In this document: piece after piece, positions 28,003-36,264 of the stretch
How positions within the stretch are numbered: position 1 is the first letter of the stretch
Layout: every line of letters begins with the position of its first letter
From: Finegoldia magna_J
GTDB taxonomy: Bacteria; Bacillota; Clostridia; Tissierellales; Peptoniphilaceae
Direction: 5' to 3'
Length of the DNA: 64,000 bases
NCBI RefSeq assembly: GCF_002243175.1
Contig: NZ_NDYF01000017.1
Span: 62,001 to 126,000, forward strand
The notes under the pieces: generated by a model
The model's input: only the letters and a program-made list of their open reading frames with translations
Databases searched by the model: none
What the model was told of the DNA's origin: nothing
Made by a program: the position numbers and the translations under genes

Positions 28003-28725
28003 TCATTCATATATTTTTTCGCAGTATTTACTAAGTATAATTTTTTGCAACATAAATACTAGCAAAACTATTATTGCTGAAATTAATTTTTCTTTGTTTG
28101 TAGAATCTATAGCTTTAGAAATGTAAAACATACTATTTACAACATATAAGTAAGCCATATTTAATTGTGAAACAAATACTCCAAAGAATGAAACAACAAA
28201 TCCAACAATTACTCCTATTTGTAAATTTTGTTTAAAATATAACATAACGCTTATTATTAACCACGATATTAAATAACTTACCAATGAATGAATCATGTAC
28301 TTAATAAAGTATTGTATTACTACATTAAAATTTATTGACTCTAAGTTTAGTTTGATTTCAAAAAAAAGCATCAATAAAAATGTAAGCAAAGAATATATTA
28401 AAGATAATATAAGACTAACGCTTTTTTTGCTTTTAACTATATCTTCTATTTTAATAGGTGAAGTTAATAAATTATTCCATACCTTATCTCTGCTTTCCAT
28501 TAAAAACAATTCCATTCCTATTAATGTAAATATTGGAGTAAAAATATAATATGAATTCACACTTAGACCATTTTTTAAGAACCAGCCAAAAGTTGATCCA
28601 TATTTTATATCGTTATATGTCATATTTCCCATCCCATATTGTATAAGAGATGAAATTAGGCAAACTATAAATAAAATGAGTAAAAGTTTTTTGCGTTTAA
28701 GTTTTTTTAATTCTATCTGTACCAT
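28003..28725 (-). CDS. lanG: Lantibiotic immunity permease (LanG-like)
   Basis: About 240 residues with six predicted membrane segments. The start (MVQIELKKLKRKKLLLILF) is typical of LanE/LanG/MutG ABC-2-type permeases that work with LanF to expel the lantibiotic from the producer membrane. I moved the start from ATG 28752 to ATG 28725 because AAGGTGA lies 5 bases before the latter. It follows lanE by 19 bases and precedes the precursor. No sequence match specific enough to tell LanG from LanE was possible; the name follows gene order. Confidence 0.75.
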   Translation of the reverse strand: MVQIELKKLKRKKLLLILFIVCLISSLIQYGMGNMTYNDIKYGSTFGWFLKNGLSVNSYYIFTPIFTLIGMELFLMESRDKVWNNLLTSPIKIEDIVKSKKSVSLILSLIYSLLTFLLMLFFEIKLNLESINFNVVIQYFIKYMIHSLVSYLISWLIISVMLYFKQNLQIGVIVGFVVSFFGVFVSQLNMAYLYVVNSMFYISKAIDSTNKEKLISAIIVLLVFMLQKIILSKYCEKIYE

Positions 28726-28744
28726 GCTAATCACCTTAGTTAAC

Positions 28745-29479
28745 CTACACATCTTGTTTTTTTAAAATTTTTATTGATATATAAACATAAATTGCAAATA
28801 CAATAACAATGTTTGCTATAAAATATCCTATATATGGACTACTTTCTACTCCTTCAAAGTTGTTATACCAAATTACATTATGGCTGCTTGCTAAAGGACT
28901 TATACCTTGCAACTTTTTCATTAAAAAAAATGTAACTACTATATAAAGGCTTCCTATTAAATTTGTAGTAGCAGCATTACCTTTTGTAACAATAGTAATT
29001 ATTGACACTGGTATTACGCTTAAAAAAATAAATATCGAACTTCTAATACATAGTAAAAAAAATCTTGAAACTAACTCAGTTGTCATACTATCATGAAATC
29101 TAGTTAAAAAACCTGTAATACAAACTGTTAAGAACACGAAAATCATGATAGCTAGAGATATCATAAATAAGTAAATTAATTTAGATAAAAAATATTTTGT
29201 TCTTGAAATAGGTATTGTCCATATATACTTAATTGTGTCATTATTATAATCATTTGAAAATGATGTTGTTAAGAATGATAGTAAAATCATTGGTAATATT
29301 AAATAATTCATATAACTTAATGAAAACTTATATAAGTATACGAAACTGTCAAAGAGTCCTGTAGCTTCATTAGTATATATTAATATCATTGTTAGATAAG
29401 CTATAACTAATACCAAAGATATATATACAACTTTTGATCTCTTTTGCTTTTTAAATTCTGAAAATATTAAATTACCCAA
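28745..29479 (-). CDS. lanE: Lantibiotic immunity permease (LanE-like)
   Basis: About 244 residues with six hydrophobic segments, ABC-2 type. FSNDYNNDTIKYIWTIPISR matches the conserved loop of bacitracin/lantibiotic immunity permeases. A TTG start at 29479 is proposed because AGGAGG lies 8 bases upstream inside the end of lanF; the first in-frame start (29518) has no ribosome binding site. It overlaps lanF by 8 bases. Confidence 0.78.
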   Translation of the reverse strand: MGNLIFSEFKKQKRSKVVYISLVLVIAYLTMILIYTNEATGLFDSFVYLYKFSLSYMNYLILPMILLSFLTTSFSNDYNNDTIKYIWTIPISRTKYFLSKLIYLFMISLAIMIFVFLTVCITGFLTRFHDSMTTELVSRFFLLCIRSSIFIFLSVIPVSIITIVTKGNAATTNLIGSLYIVVTFFLMKKLQGISPLASSHNVIWYNNFEGVESSPYIGYFIANIVIVFAIYVYISIKILKKQDV

Positions 29480-30389
29480 TTCCTTGACCTCCTGTAACTT
29501 TTTTAAAATAATCTTCAAGTGTTATTTTCTCTTCAATAATTCCATTTACTTCGAAGTCATTTTTTATAAAAATTTTATTTAAATCGGAAACCTTAACATT
29601 TTCATTTTTTATAATAATTCCTTTATTAAAGGTTGCCATTTGCTCAGAATTCACTCCATTCTTAGATAATAAATTTATTGCTTCTTGAGTCTTATCAACA
29701 TAAATCTTAACTCCAAATTCATTATGAGAGTTCCATTCTTCCAAATTAATTTCATCAATTAAATTTCCATCGTTAATAATTCCTATCCTATCTGCCAAAT
29801 TTTCTAACTCTGGTAAAATATGGCTAGAAATAAGAATAGTAGTTCCATTTTCTTTTAGAGATTTAATTAAATCTCTAACTTCTGCAATTCCTATTGGATC
29901 TAAACCGTTTATTGGTTCATCTAAAATCAAAACTTTTGGTTTGTGCATTATAGCATTTGCAATTGCAAGCCTTTGTTTCATTCCTAATGAATACTTGCCA
30001 AAAAGCTTTTTGTCATTATATGGAAGATTCACTAACTTTAAAGCTTCTTTTACTGAGTTTTCAGAGTCGCCTCTTAATTTTGCAAATATCATTAAATTTT
30101 CTGTTGCCGTCAAATTACTATAAAAACCAGGGCTTTCTATAATACAACCAACGTTCTTTAATACTTCCTTTCCTTTATCAGTGCTAGTATCAGAACCAAG
30201 CAAGATAACTTTCCCTTTAGTTGGTTTAGTTAATCCTAATATAATCTTCATTATAGTAGTTTTCCCCGCACCATTTCTACCTAATAATCCATATATTTCG
30301 CCTTCATTTATATTTATGTTAATAGATTTCAATACAGGCGAATCTTCATAATACTTTTCTAAATCTTTTATGCTTAGAATACTATTCAT
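29472..30389 (-). CDS. lanF: Lantibiotic immunity ABC ATPase (LanF-like)
   Basis: About 305 residues. Walker A GRNGAGKTT, signature YSLGMKQRLAIANAIM and Walker B VLILDEPINGLDP are intact, and the C-terminal part is the BcrA/LanF-type regulatory extension. With the two permeases it forms the LanFEG self-protection pump. It is the first gene of the lanthipeptide operon, 128 bases downstream of shared promoter site A. GGAG precedes TTG/ATG starts at 30392/30389. Confidence 0.85.
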   Translation of the reverse strand: MNSILSIKDLEKYYEDSPVLKSINININEGEIYGLLGRNGAGKTTIMKIILGLTKPTKGKVILLGSDTSTDKGKEVLKNVGCIIESPGFYSNLTATENLMIFAKLRGDSENSVKEALKLVNLPYNDKKLFGKYSLGMKQRLAIANAIMHKPKVLILDEPINGLDPIGIAEVRDLIKSLKENGTTILISSHILPELENLADRIGIINDGNLIDEINLEEWNSHNEFGVKIYVDKTQEAINLLSKNGVNSEQMATFNKGIIIKNENVKVSDLNKIFIKNDFEVNGIIEEKITLEDYFKKVTGGQGIG

Positions 30390-30516
30390 CAATTTAATTT
30401 CTCCTTAAATGTTCATTTATAACAGTCTAGTGTTTAGTCTCATAATGTCTACTTATTATCATTACTATAAATTCATCTACTTTTTACAAATTCACATTAG
30501 ACTTTTTATCATAATA

Positions 30517-30561
30517 ATTGTATAAGAATTTCAAAATTTAATCAGCTAACTTTTGTGAATA
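30517..30561 (-). promoter_or_regulatory. Shared RiPP-regulon promoter, site A (lanthipeptide operon)
   Basis: On the minus strand TATTCACAAAAGTTAGCTGA (30561-30542), 17 bases, then TATACAAT (30524-30517). The 20-base box is identical to sites B, C and D apart from flanking bases. It serves lanF-E-G-A-M-T, with a leader of about 120 bases. Confidence 0.88.
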
Positions 30562-30654
30562 CTTCCCTTTTTCATCTATCAATTTTACTTTTAATAAAAT
30601 TTTTCTTCCGTTTTTTTTAAATTATGTATATGTGCCAAGCTATATAAATATTTG

Positions 30655-31033
30655 TTAATCGTTTCTAATTATAATGGTATTGATCCCATAATAATCTAAG
30701 GTCCTATTAAACTCAGCATTGTTAAAATATTCACCTATGTCTAAATCTACAACATTCTTAAATAAATCATGTCTTTCACTTTTTTTTTACTAGCTCTATT
30801 CCATTGCTTATATAATGTAAGCAATAAAGACAATCTTTTGATGTTAATAGATATATGCCATCTTTTTTGCCTATATCTTTCCAATCTATTTGATTCAACT
30901 GCCTCTTCTTTATTTCATAATTAGATAATTCATAAAATTGTTCATAATTACTAATATTTAAATTAAACAATTTAAATATTGCAAAAATAAGAACTAGAAG
31001 ATATATTCCTTTGATTATATTTTTACTTTTCAC
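30655..31033 (-). pseudogene. Membrane-anchored thioredoxin-fold protein, frameshifted at A9 tract
   Basis: The open frame from 31033 stops after 85 residues at a tract of nine A (minus strand; T at 30780-30788). Removing one A restores a frame to 30655 that continues SERHDLFKNVVDLDIGEYFN and ends TLDYYGINTIIIRND, giving about 126 residues. The protein has one N-terminal membrane segment and a CLYC motif in IYLLTSKDCLYCLHYI, as in thioredoxin-like bacteriocin accessory proteins. It is the last gene of the PLA2 operon. It is either a recent null mutation, a phase-variable gene or a sequencing error in the homopolymer. Confidence 0.7.
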
Positions 31034-31045
31034 TTTCTATACCAA

Positions 31046-31312
31046 CTACTTAAAAAGTATATTTCCAATGAACATAGTAATTGGGAAAGATAATAGCAAT
31101 AACAAGTTCAAAAAAGCAAATAATATAGATTTTCTTTTTACGGAAGATATCAAGCCAATTATCCCAAGTATAGGGCATATAAAAATCGTGCTTATACCTA
31201 AAGGCTTTAATTCTGTAAATTTATCTAATAAATTCACAGGAAGAATATATGAAATAACAAACACTATTATACCGAGTACAAATGTGTATTTCCCTATATT
31301 AGTTCTTAGCAT
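31046..31312 (-). CDS. Small membrane protein of the PLA2 operon
   Basis: 88 residues with three predicted membrane segments (about 9-27, 36-55, 62-87) and few charged residues. I recognise no family. Its start overlaps the end of the PLA2-like gene by 7 bases and it is followed closely by the thioredoxin-like gene. Size, topology and coupling to a secreted effector are what one expects of an immunity protein, but this is inferred from context alone. Confidence 0.6.
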   Translation of the reverse strand: MLRTNIGKYTFVLGIIVFVISYILPVNLLDKFTELKPLGISTIFICPILGIIGLISSVKRKSILFAFLNLLLLLSFPITMFIGNILFK

Positions 31313-31875
31313 CCAACTTGCCCCACAGTATTAAAATACGTTCTAATTGCCCATGCAACTTTAGCCATTGTTCCTGACATTTCGCTTTTATGTGCATCAA
31401 TATAATCTACCAAGTCTTTATTACATTTACAATTCTTTCTAAGAGTTGGAGACCACTTGTAGCATTGATCGTGTCTTCTACAACCTTCATCTAGTACATC
31501 AGTAACTGGTTCATCTGAATCCTTTCCGCCATAACCTGGTCCACAATAATTTCCCCATATAGGTAAACCTATTGAGCGAGTACTATAACCTTCTGTATTA
31601 AATTCTGCATAATTTGAACTAACTGATTCTAACAGTAAGCCTTGGTCTATAACTTCTGGATTTTCGTTGTTATTTTGTGCACTTTGATAATCAAAATATA
31701 GCCTATCATTATCTACAATGATGTATTTCTGAACTTCATCTCCTATTTTTTCAATATCACTATAGCTCAAATTTTCTCCATCGGATGCTGCTACATTATT
31801 ATTAGGTAAGATAAGTACACAAATAGCCAATACAAAAATTAACCCCAAAAATATTTTTTTTAATTTTTCTTTCAT
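31306..31875 (-). CDS. Secreted phospholipase A2-like protein
   Basis: 189 residues. A signal peptide (LGLIFVLAICVLILP, cleavage near AAS-DGE about residue 31) is followed by a propeptide-like stretch of about 75 residues. The PLA2 core has calcium-loop sequence GNYCGPGYGGK (about 107-117) and catalytic LDEGCRRHDQCYKW, with the His-Asp pair near residues 134-135. Further cysteines (KNCKCN and the final GC) could form disulfides. The active-site residues are intact, so it may hydrolyse phospholipids outside the cell. It is driven by shared promoter site B, so it is co-regulated with the peptide clusters. It could be a bacteriocin-like lytic effector or a virulence lipase; the neighbouring 88-residue membrane protein may protect the producer. 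Confidence 0.82.
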   Translation of the reverse strand: MKEKLKKIFLGLIFVLAICVLILPNNNVAASDGENLSYSDIEKIGDEVQKYIIVDNDRLYFDYQSAQNNNENPEVIDQGLLLESVSSNYAEFNTEGYSTRSIGLPIWGNYCGPGYGGKDSDEPVTDVLDEGCRRHDQCYKWSPTLRKNCKCNKDLVDYIDAHKSEMSGTMAKVAWAIRTYFNTVGQVGC

Positions 31876-31926
31876 TACATATCTCCTTTATGCTACTAAC
31901 GCTTTTACTGCCTTATTTCTAATTTA

Positions 31927-31971
31927 ATTTTATAGTAGTTAGAAATTTATTTCAGCTAACTTTTGTGAATA
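31927..31971 (-). promoter_or_regulatory. Shared RiPP-regulon promoter, site B (PLA2 operon)
   Basis: On the minus strand TATTCACAAAAGTTAGCTGA (31971-31952), 17 bases, TATAAAAT (31934-31927). It lies about 50 bases upstream of the PLA2-like gene. Confidence 0.88.
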
Positions 31972-32061
31972 TTATTTAATTATTCTCTTTGCTATATAAT
32001 TTTTAGTCATTGAAAATACTTCGTCACTTACTCTTTGAATTCCTTGTTCTAAAAAATTATT
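31972..32061 (-). other. Possible 3' remnant of a lost gene upstream of site B
   Basis: A short minus-strand frame ends at 31972 with the residues GIQRVSDEVFSMTKNYIAKR and IIK. It has charge and helix periodicity like real coding sequence but no start. I cannot name it. The rest of 32062-32245 shows nothing I recognise. Confidence 0.25.
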
Positions 32062-32245
32062 ACTATAATACTATTTTAAATTTTGCCTTTTATTTTAGAA
32101 ATTGCTCTTTACTTCAATCTCATGTCAAGCATATCTTTATCTTAGTTAGCCTGATATTTTTGTTCTCATTTTGATGTATAAACCGAAATAAAAAAATCTG
32201 TCACAAGATATGAAAAAATGTAAATATTATAAATAAATATCATGA

Positions 32246-32518
32246 GTTTATAAATACAACAAGAAAAATCCTGAAGATAAACAATTTGCAGAAAAATATT
32301 ATAGCGAACTTTTCGTCTATAAAATAGCTGCAAAAGAAATCTTAGAAAACTATAAAAAACTACCAAATACAAAAGAAATATTAACAAGACTCGATAAGCT
32401 GCAAGAAAAAAAGAACACCCTTATGCAAGAGTATTCTTTGAATAAAGAACAATTTTCTGACCTTGTTCAATATAGGAAAAACTATGAAAATTACTATGGA
32501 AAGGAAGTGGAGAGGTAA
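32246..32518 (+). pseudogene. Relaxase C-terminal fragment
   Basis: The plus strand encodes, without a start and directly after a stop, about 90 residues including NKKNPEDKQFAEKYYSELFV, LPNTKEILTRLDKLQEKKN and a final NYENYYGKEVER. Position and composition match the C-terminal coiled-coil end of conjugative-transposon relaxases, from a different relaxase than the one at 18478. It is a relic of an earlier mobile element. Confidence 0.6.
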
Positions 32519-32536
32519 CATCTTCACTTCTTGTTC

Positions 32537-32935
32537 TTATATCTTTTTGCCATTTTCGATTTCTCTAAAAGAATCCCAAAAATATCTAGTCAATGTTATG
32601 CTAGCACCCACAGAAAGTTCTACATGCTTTTTACTCAAAGCTTTAAAACTCATTTCTCTTCCATGTCCACTTCCATAATGATTTCTAAGATCGTTAATTC
32701 CTGAAGCAAGTCCATTTAAACTCCCTATAATTTGCCTTACTATTTTGTCTTCAGTTTCATAAATTATCATGCTTTCATTTGGAATTTTTAAACACCTAAA
32801 GGTTTCTTTAACTAATTGTGTTAATTTTAAGTTATCTTGTTTATTCTCTCCTAAATTATTACAAATTTCCTTACAACAACTTTCAAGTAATTCCTTTGAT
32901 TTTCCTATTTCTTCTGTGGGATTTAAAACTAAATA
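32537..32935 (-). pseudogene. Abortive-infection C-terminal domain protein, 5' truncated
   Basis: The minus-strand frame is open from the junction at about 32935 to a stop at 32537. It contains IIGSLNGLASGINDLRNHYG, SGHGREMSFKALSKKHVELS and VGASITLTRYFWDSF, the Abi_C pattern (G-x-x-LRN-x-G-x-GHG, then H/A-rich helices) found at the end of phage-defence proteins. The N-terminal part is missing: sequence switches abruptly to the relaxase copy. An internal ATG at 32770 would give only 77 residues. The element that inserted here therefore broke a defence gene. Confidence 0.75.
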
Positions 32936-33812
32936 TAAAACTAATGGAAAATCATATAAAGGATATATGGAATTTAAAAAAGGGATATCTTGGAAATATA
33001 GACTTCAAATATCTATTAATCTTGCTATTCAAAAGTCTAATAGCTATGATAATTTTTTAAAAGCTATGGAAGAATATGGATACGAAATCAAATTAGGCAA
33101 GTACCTATCTTTTCGTCATAAAGAGCAAGAAGAAAAAGGACGATTTATTCGTGCTAAAGAAACTACTCTTGGAAAAGATTATACCAATGAAAAGATCAAG
33201 GAAAGAATCGAGAATAATATAAATAAAAAGTTCGTAAAAATTGATTTTGATTCTTCTACGAAAGCATACAAAAAAGTTGACAATCTAATAGACTTAAAAA
33301 ATAATAAAAAGATACAATCTTCTAAAGCTTATGAAATATGGGCAAAGAAATACAATATGAATACTATGGCTGACACTTTAAATCAACTCAGAAAGTATGG
33401 GCTGACATCTAATATAGATCTAGAAAATAAAATTCAAAAAAAATCCATTAGCAGACAAAAAACTTTAGATAAATTAAGGATATAGAAAAAGATTTGAACA
33501 AATCTATACTGCAATTGAAGCTTTAAACATTTTAAATTTGAATAAATCTATTTATGAGATCTATAAATCAAACTCTAAAGCTAAAGAATTTTATGCCGAA
33601 TATAAAACTCAAATTATCACATACAAAAGTCAATAAATACTTTAGACAAAAACAAATATAAAAATTTAAGCATAAATGAATTATCAAATATTTACGATGA
33701 ATATAAAAGTAAAAAAGATGTCCTTATGGTAGAATATTTCAATAAGAACATCTTGATATATGACTTGACCAAATTAAGGAAAAATACTGATAAATATATT
33801 GATAATGAATTG
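32931..33812 (+). pseudogene. Degenerate second copy of the relaxase gene (direct repeat)
   Basis: From about 32935 the sequence follows 18950-19840 closely, with roughly 95% identity by eye over the first 500 bases. Landmarks include TKYKTNGKSYKGYMEFKKGI and GKYLSFRHKEQEEKGRFIRA. The frame breaks near 33475 (base losses around KLRI) and again near 33625. The catalytic N-terminus is absent. Same orientation as the intact gene, so the two copies form direct repeats about 14 kb apart that bracket the lanthipeptide and PLA2 genes. Confidence 0.9.
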
Positions 33813-33880
33813 AATTATTGGGGTGGAGAGTTTTCTATCTGCATCCATAAAGAATTTTCATAATTTTGCAACAACACCTT

Positions 33881-34627
33881 TTACTTCAAGTCCTGTCTTC
33901 TAAATATGATTTTTGATAATAATAAGAAAAAAAATAATAGCATTATACCACTCACAAAAGATATAATTTCATTAAATCCATTCATATCAGCATATAGAAT
34001 ATCCCTTATTTGTTGAATTGGAATATAGTTTAATATAAAAATCTTATCAAATAATCCCATAGGCTTTCCATATGCTATTAATAATGCAAATGAAAAAATA
34101 TATACTATAGATAATGATAATGATCTTGCCATATCTTTAAAAACAAATATAAAGAATACGCAAACTGAATACATGGCACTATTTAATATTATTGAAAAGA
34201 ATGCTATTTTAATAATATGTTCAATATTCAAGTATAAATTTAAATCATATCCAAGACTTAACCCCATTCTAATACATCCAGCTATAGGATATATCAATAT
34301 CATTAAGTTATAAGCAAACATATAAACAATTATTTTGCTCCAGAAAATATTACTTCTGGAGTTTCCTATATAAACATCATTATTAACCGTTCTATTTTTA
34401 AATTCTGTTCCCATAATTGATGTAATAATTATTGTAACTAAAATTACAATTACAGTTGAATCATAAACCATTGCATCAAAAATTCCAATAGCATCTTTTC
34501 TTGAATTCAAATCCAATAAATATCCAGAGGAACTAAAAATACCTAGCAATAAAATAGCCACGAAAGATATTAGTAAGAATCTATTATGTTTTATCTGATA
34601 AAAATCTTTTTTCATAATATTTTTCAT
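33881..34627 (-). CDS. ABC-2 type permease of the epipeptide-like operon (second)
   Basis: About 248 residues with six membrane segments. LISFVAILLLGIFSSSGYLL and SIMGTEFKNRTVNNDVYIGN are characteristic of ABC-2 peptide/lantibiotic permeases. The start at 34627 follows GGAGG by 5 bases; the earlier ATG 34645 overlaps that site and the previous stop. Together with the ATPase and its sister permease it probably exports or expels the modified peptide, as YydI/YydJ do in Bacillus subtilis. Confidence 0.78.
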   Translation of the reverse strand: MKNIMKKDFYQIKHNRFLLISFVAILLLGIFSSSGYLLDLNSRKDAIGIFDAMVYDSTVIVILVTIIITSIMGTEFKNRTVNNDVYIGNSRSNIFWSKIIVYMFAYNLMILIYPIAGCIRMGLSLGYDLNLYLNIEHIIKIAFFSIILNSAMYSVCVFFIFVFKDMARSLSLSIVYIFSFALLIAYGKPMGLFDKIFILNYIPIQQIRDILYADMNGFNEIISFVSGIMLLFFFLLLSKIIFRRQDLK

Positions 34628-34641
34628 ATTTACCTCCATTA

Positions 34642-35334
34642 TCATTTTAAATCACATTTTTTAAAATACTTTATTGTTCCTATTAAAAAAACAAAAAAAT
34701 ATACATTAGCTAAAACTATTGCTTCCATCAAATTAATACTGTTTTCTATCAGCAATCTACCTTGTCCCATTGGAATAAAGTGAGCCAATTGAACTGCGTT
34801 ATTAGAATTCAATAAAAAAATCACAATGAAATAAATCCCAACAGATGAAGCTAAGGTCTTCCCTATATCTTTAAACAAAAAGGCTAAAAATACAGTGATG
34901 ACTAAAAAAGATGTATTTAACAATAATGTAACCAGAAATATTTCTAAAATATTTATATTATCTGTTCCATTACCATTTTTTATCATACTAATTACGGTGA
35001 CTATTGTTGGTTGTAACATCAAAATTAAATTAGAAAATACAATCACAACAAATGTCTTGACTATAACAATATTAGTTCTATCATGTCCACTTACAATGTA
35101 TCTATTAATTTTTCTATCTAAAAAATTACCTCCTATATATAAAGATATAAAAACATTAACAACAATAAATAACAATGGCATATTATAGAAACTATGGTAT
35201 ATCATTTCTGATGTGTTTTTTATATTCTTGTCAAGCAATAAAACAGATTGTAATATAATTGATATAATAAGTAGAATTAGATATTTTTTATCTCGTATAA
35301 ATTCATATAATTCGGACTTTAGTATATTCTTCAT
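34642..35334 (-). CDS. ABC-2 type permease of the epipeptide-like operon (first)
   Basis: 230 residues, six membrane segments, with IGGNFLDRKINRYIVSGHDR as the conserved cytoplasmic loop shared with its partner (EFKNRTVNNDVYIGNSRSN). The pair are diverged duplicates. It starts 1 base after the ATPase stop and overlaps the downstream permease gene, consistent with a heterodimeric membrane domain. Confidence 0.75.
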   Translation of the reverse strand: MKNILKSELYEFIRDKKYLILLIISIILQSVLLLDKNIKNTSEMIYHSFYNMPLLFIVVNVFISLYIGGNFLDRKINRYIVSGHDRTNIVIVKTFVVIVFSNLILMLQPTIVTVISMIKNGNGTDNINILEIFLVTLLLNTSFLVITVFLAFLFKDIGKTLASSVGIYFIVIFLLNSNNAVQLAHFIPMGQGRLLIENSINLMEAIVLANVYFFVFLIGTIKYFKKCDLK

Positions 35335-35335
35335 A

Positions 35336-36250
35336 TTACATTCTTCCTATTCTATCAAATACATAATCTTCTAAAGATTCTCTTTCTTTCTTCATTTCTC
35401 TAATTTGAATTTTGTTGTCTGCCAATAAGGAAGACAATAAATCTATATTATCATTAAAATTTCTTATACATACAAATTCATTCTCTTTATTAATCTCTAT
35501 ATTAGGAAATTTTCCCTTAAATATATTTATAGTTTTTTCATTATCGCTTGTTTTAATATAAATATATTCTGTTTTATGCTTTGATAATTCTTTTTTTGTA
35601 ATAGTTTCAATTATTTTCCCATTGTCTATTAAAATAAAATCGGTAACTGTATTTTCAAGTTCTTCTAATATATGACTTGAAATTAAAATTGTTTTATTTA
35701 GATCTTTATTAAGATGATTAATCAATTCTCTAATTTGCTTAATTCCCTCTGGATCAAGTCCATTTATAGGCTCATCCCAAATTAAAAGATCTGGATTTCC
35801 AACTAAAGAAAGCCCTATTCCTAATCTTTGTTTCATACCCAAAGAAAAATTACGAGTCTTTTTCTTACCAGTATTTTCAAGATTTACAAGTTTTAAAATC
35901 TCTTCAATTTCATTTTCATCATTTATACCTTTTTGAATTTGCTGACTCCTCAAATTTTCTTTTGCAGTCATAAATGGATAAAGCGTTGGTCCTTCCACTA
36001 AAGCTCCAATCTTTTTTCTTGAATTTTGTAAATTTTTCTCTCCTTTGTTTCCAAATATAGATATCTCTCCACTAGTTGGAAAAGCTAAACCAGTAATCAT
36101 TCTAATTAATGTAGTTTTTCCTGCTCCATTTTTTCCAATAAATCCATACACTTTTCCTTTTAATATTCTTAAATCAACATTATCTAATGCAGTATTATTT
36201 TTATATTTTTTTGTTAAGTTTTTTATTTCTAGAAGAATTTCATCTTTCAT
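35336..36250 (-). CDS. ABC transporter ATPase, YydI-like
   Basis: About 304 residues. Walker A GKNGAGKTT, signature FSLGMKQRLGIGLSL and LLIWDEPINGLDP are intact. It belongs to the BcrA/LanF/YydI-like ATPases. The start is taken at ATG 36250 behind GGAGG; ATG 36265 overlaps the preceding stop. It pairs with the two permeases that follow. Confidence 0.85.
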   Translation of the reverse strand: MKDEILLEIKNLTKKYKNNTALDNVDLRILKGKVYGFIGKNGAGKTTLIRMITGLAFPTSGEISIFGNKGEKNLQNSRKKIGALVEGPTLYPFMTAKENLRSQQIQKGINDENEIEEILKLVNLENTGKKKTRNFSLGMKQRLGIGLSLVGNPDLLIWDEPINGLDPEGIKQIRELINHLNKDLNKTILISSHILEELENTVTDFILIDNGKIIETITKKELSKHKTEYIYIKTSDNEKTINIFKGKFPNIEINKENEFVCIRNFNDNIDLLSSLLADNKIQIREMKKERESLEDYVFDRIGRM

Positions 36251-36264
36251 ATTAACCTCCAGCA

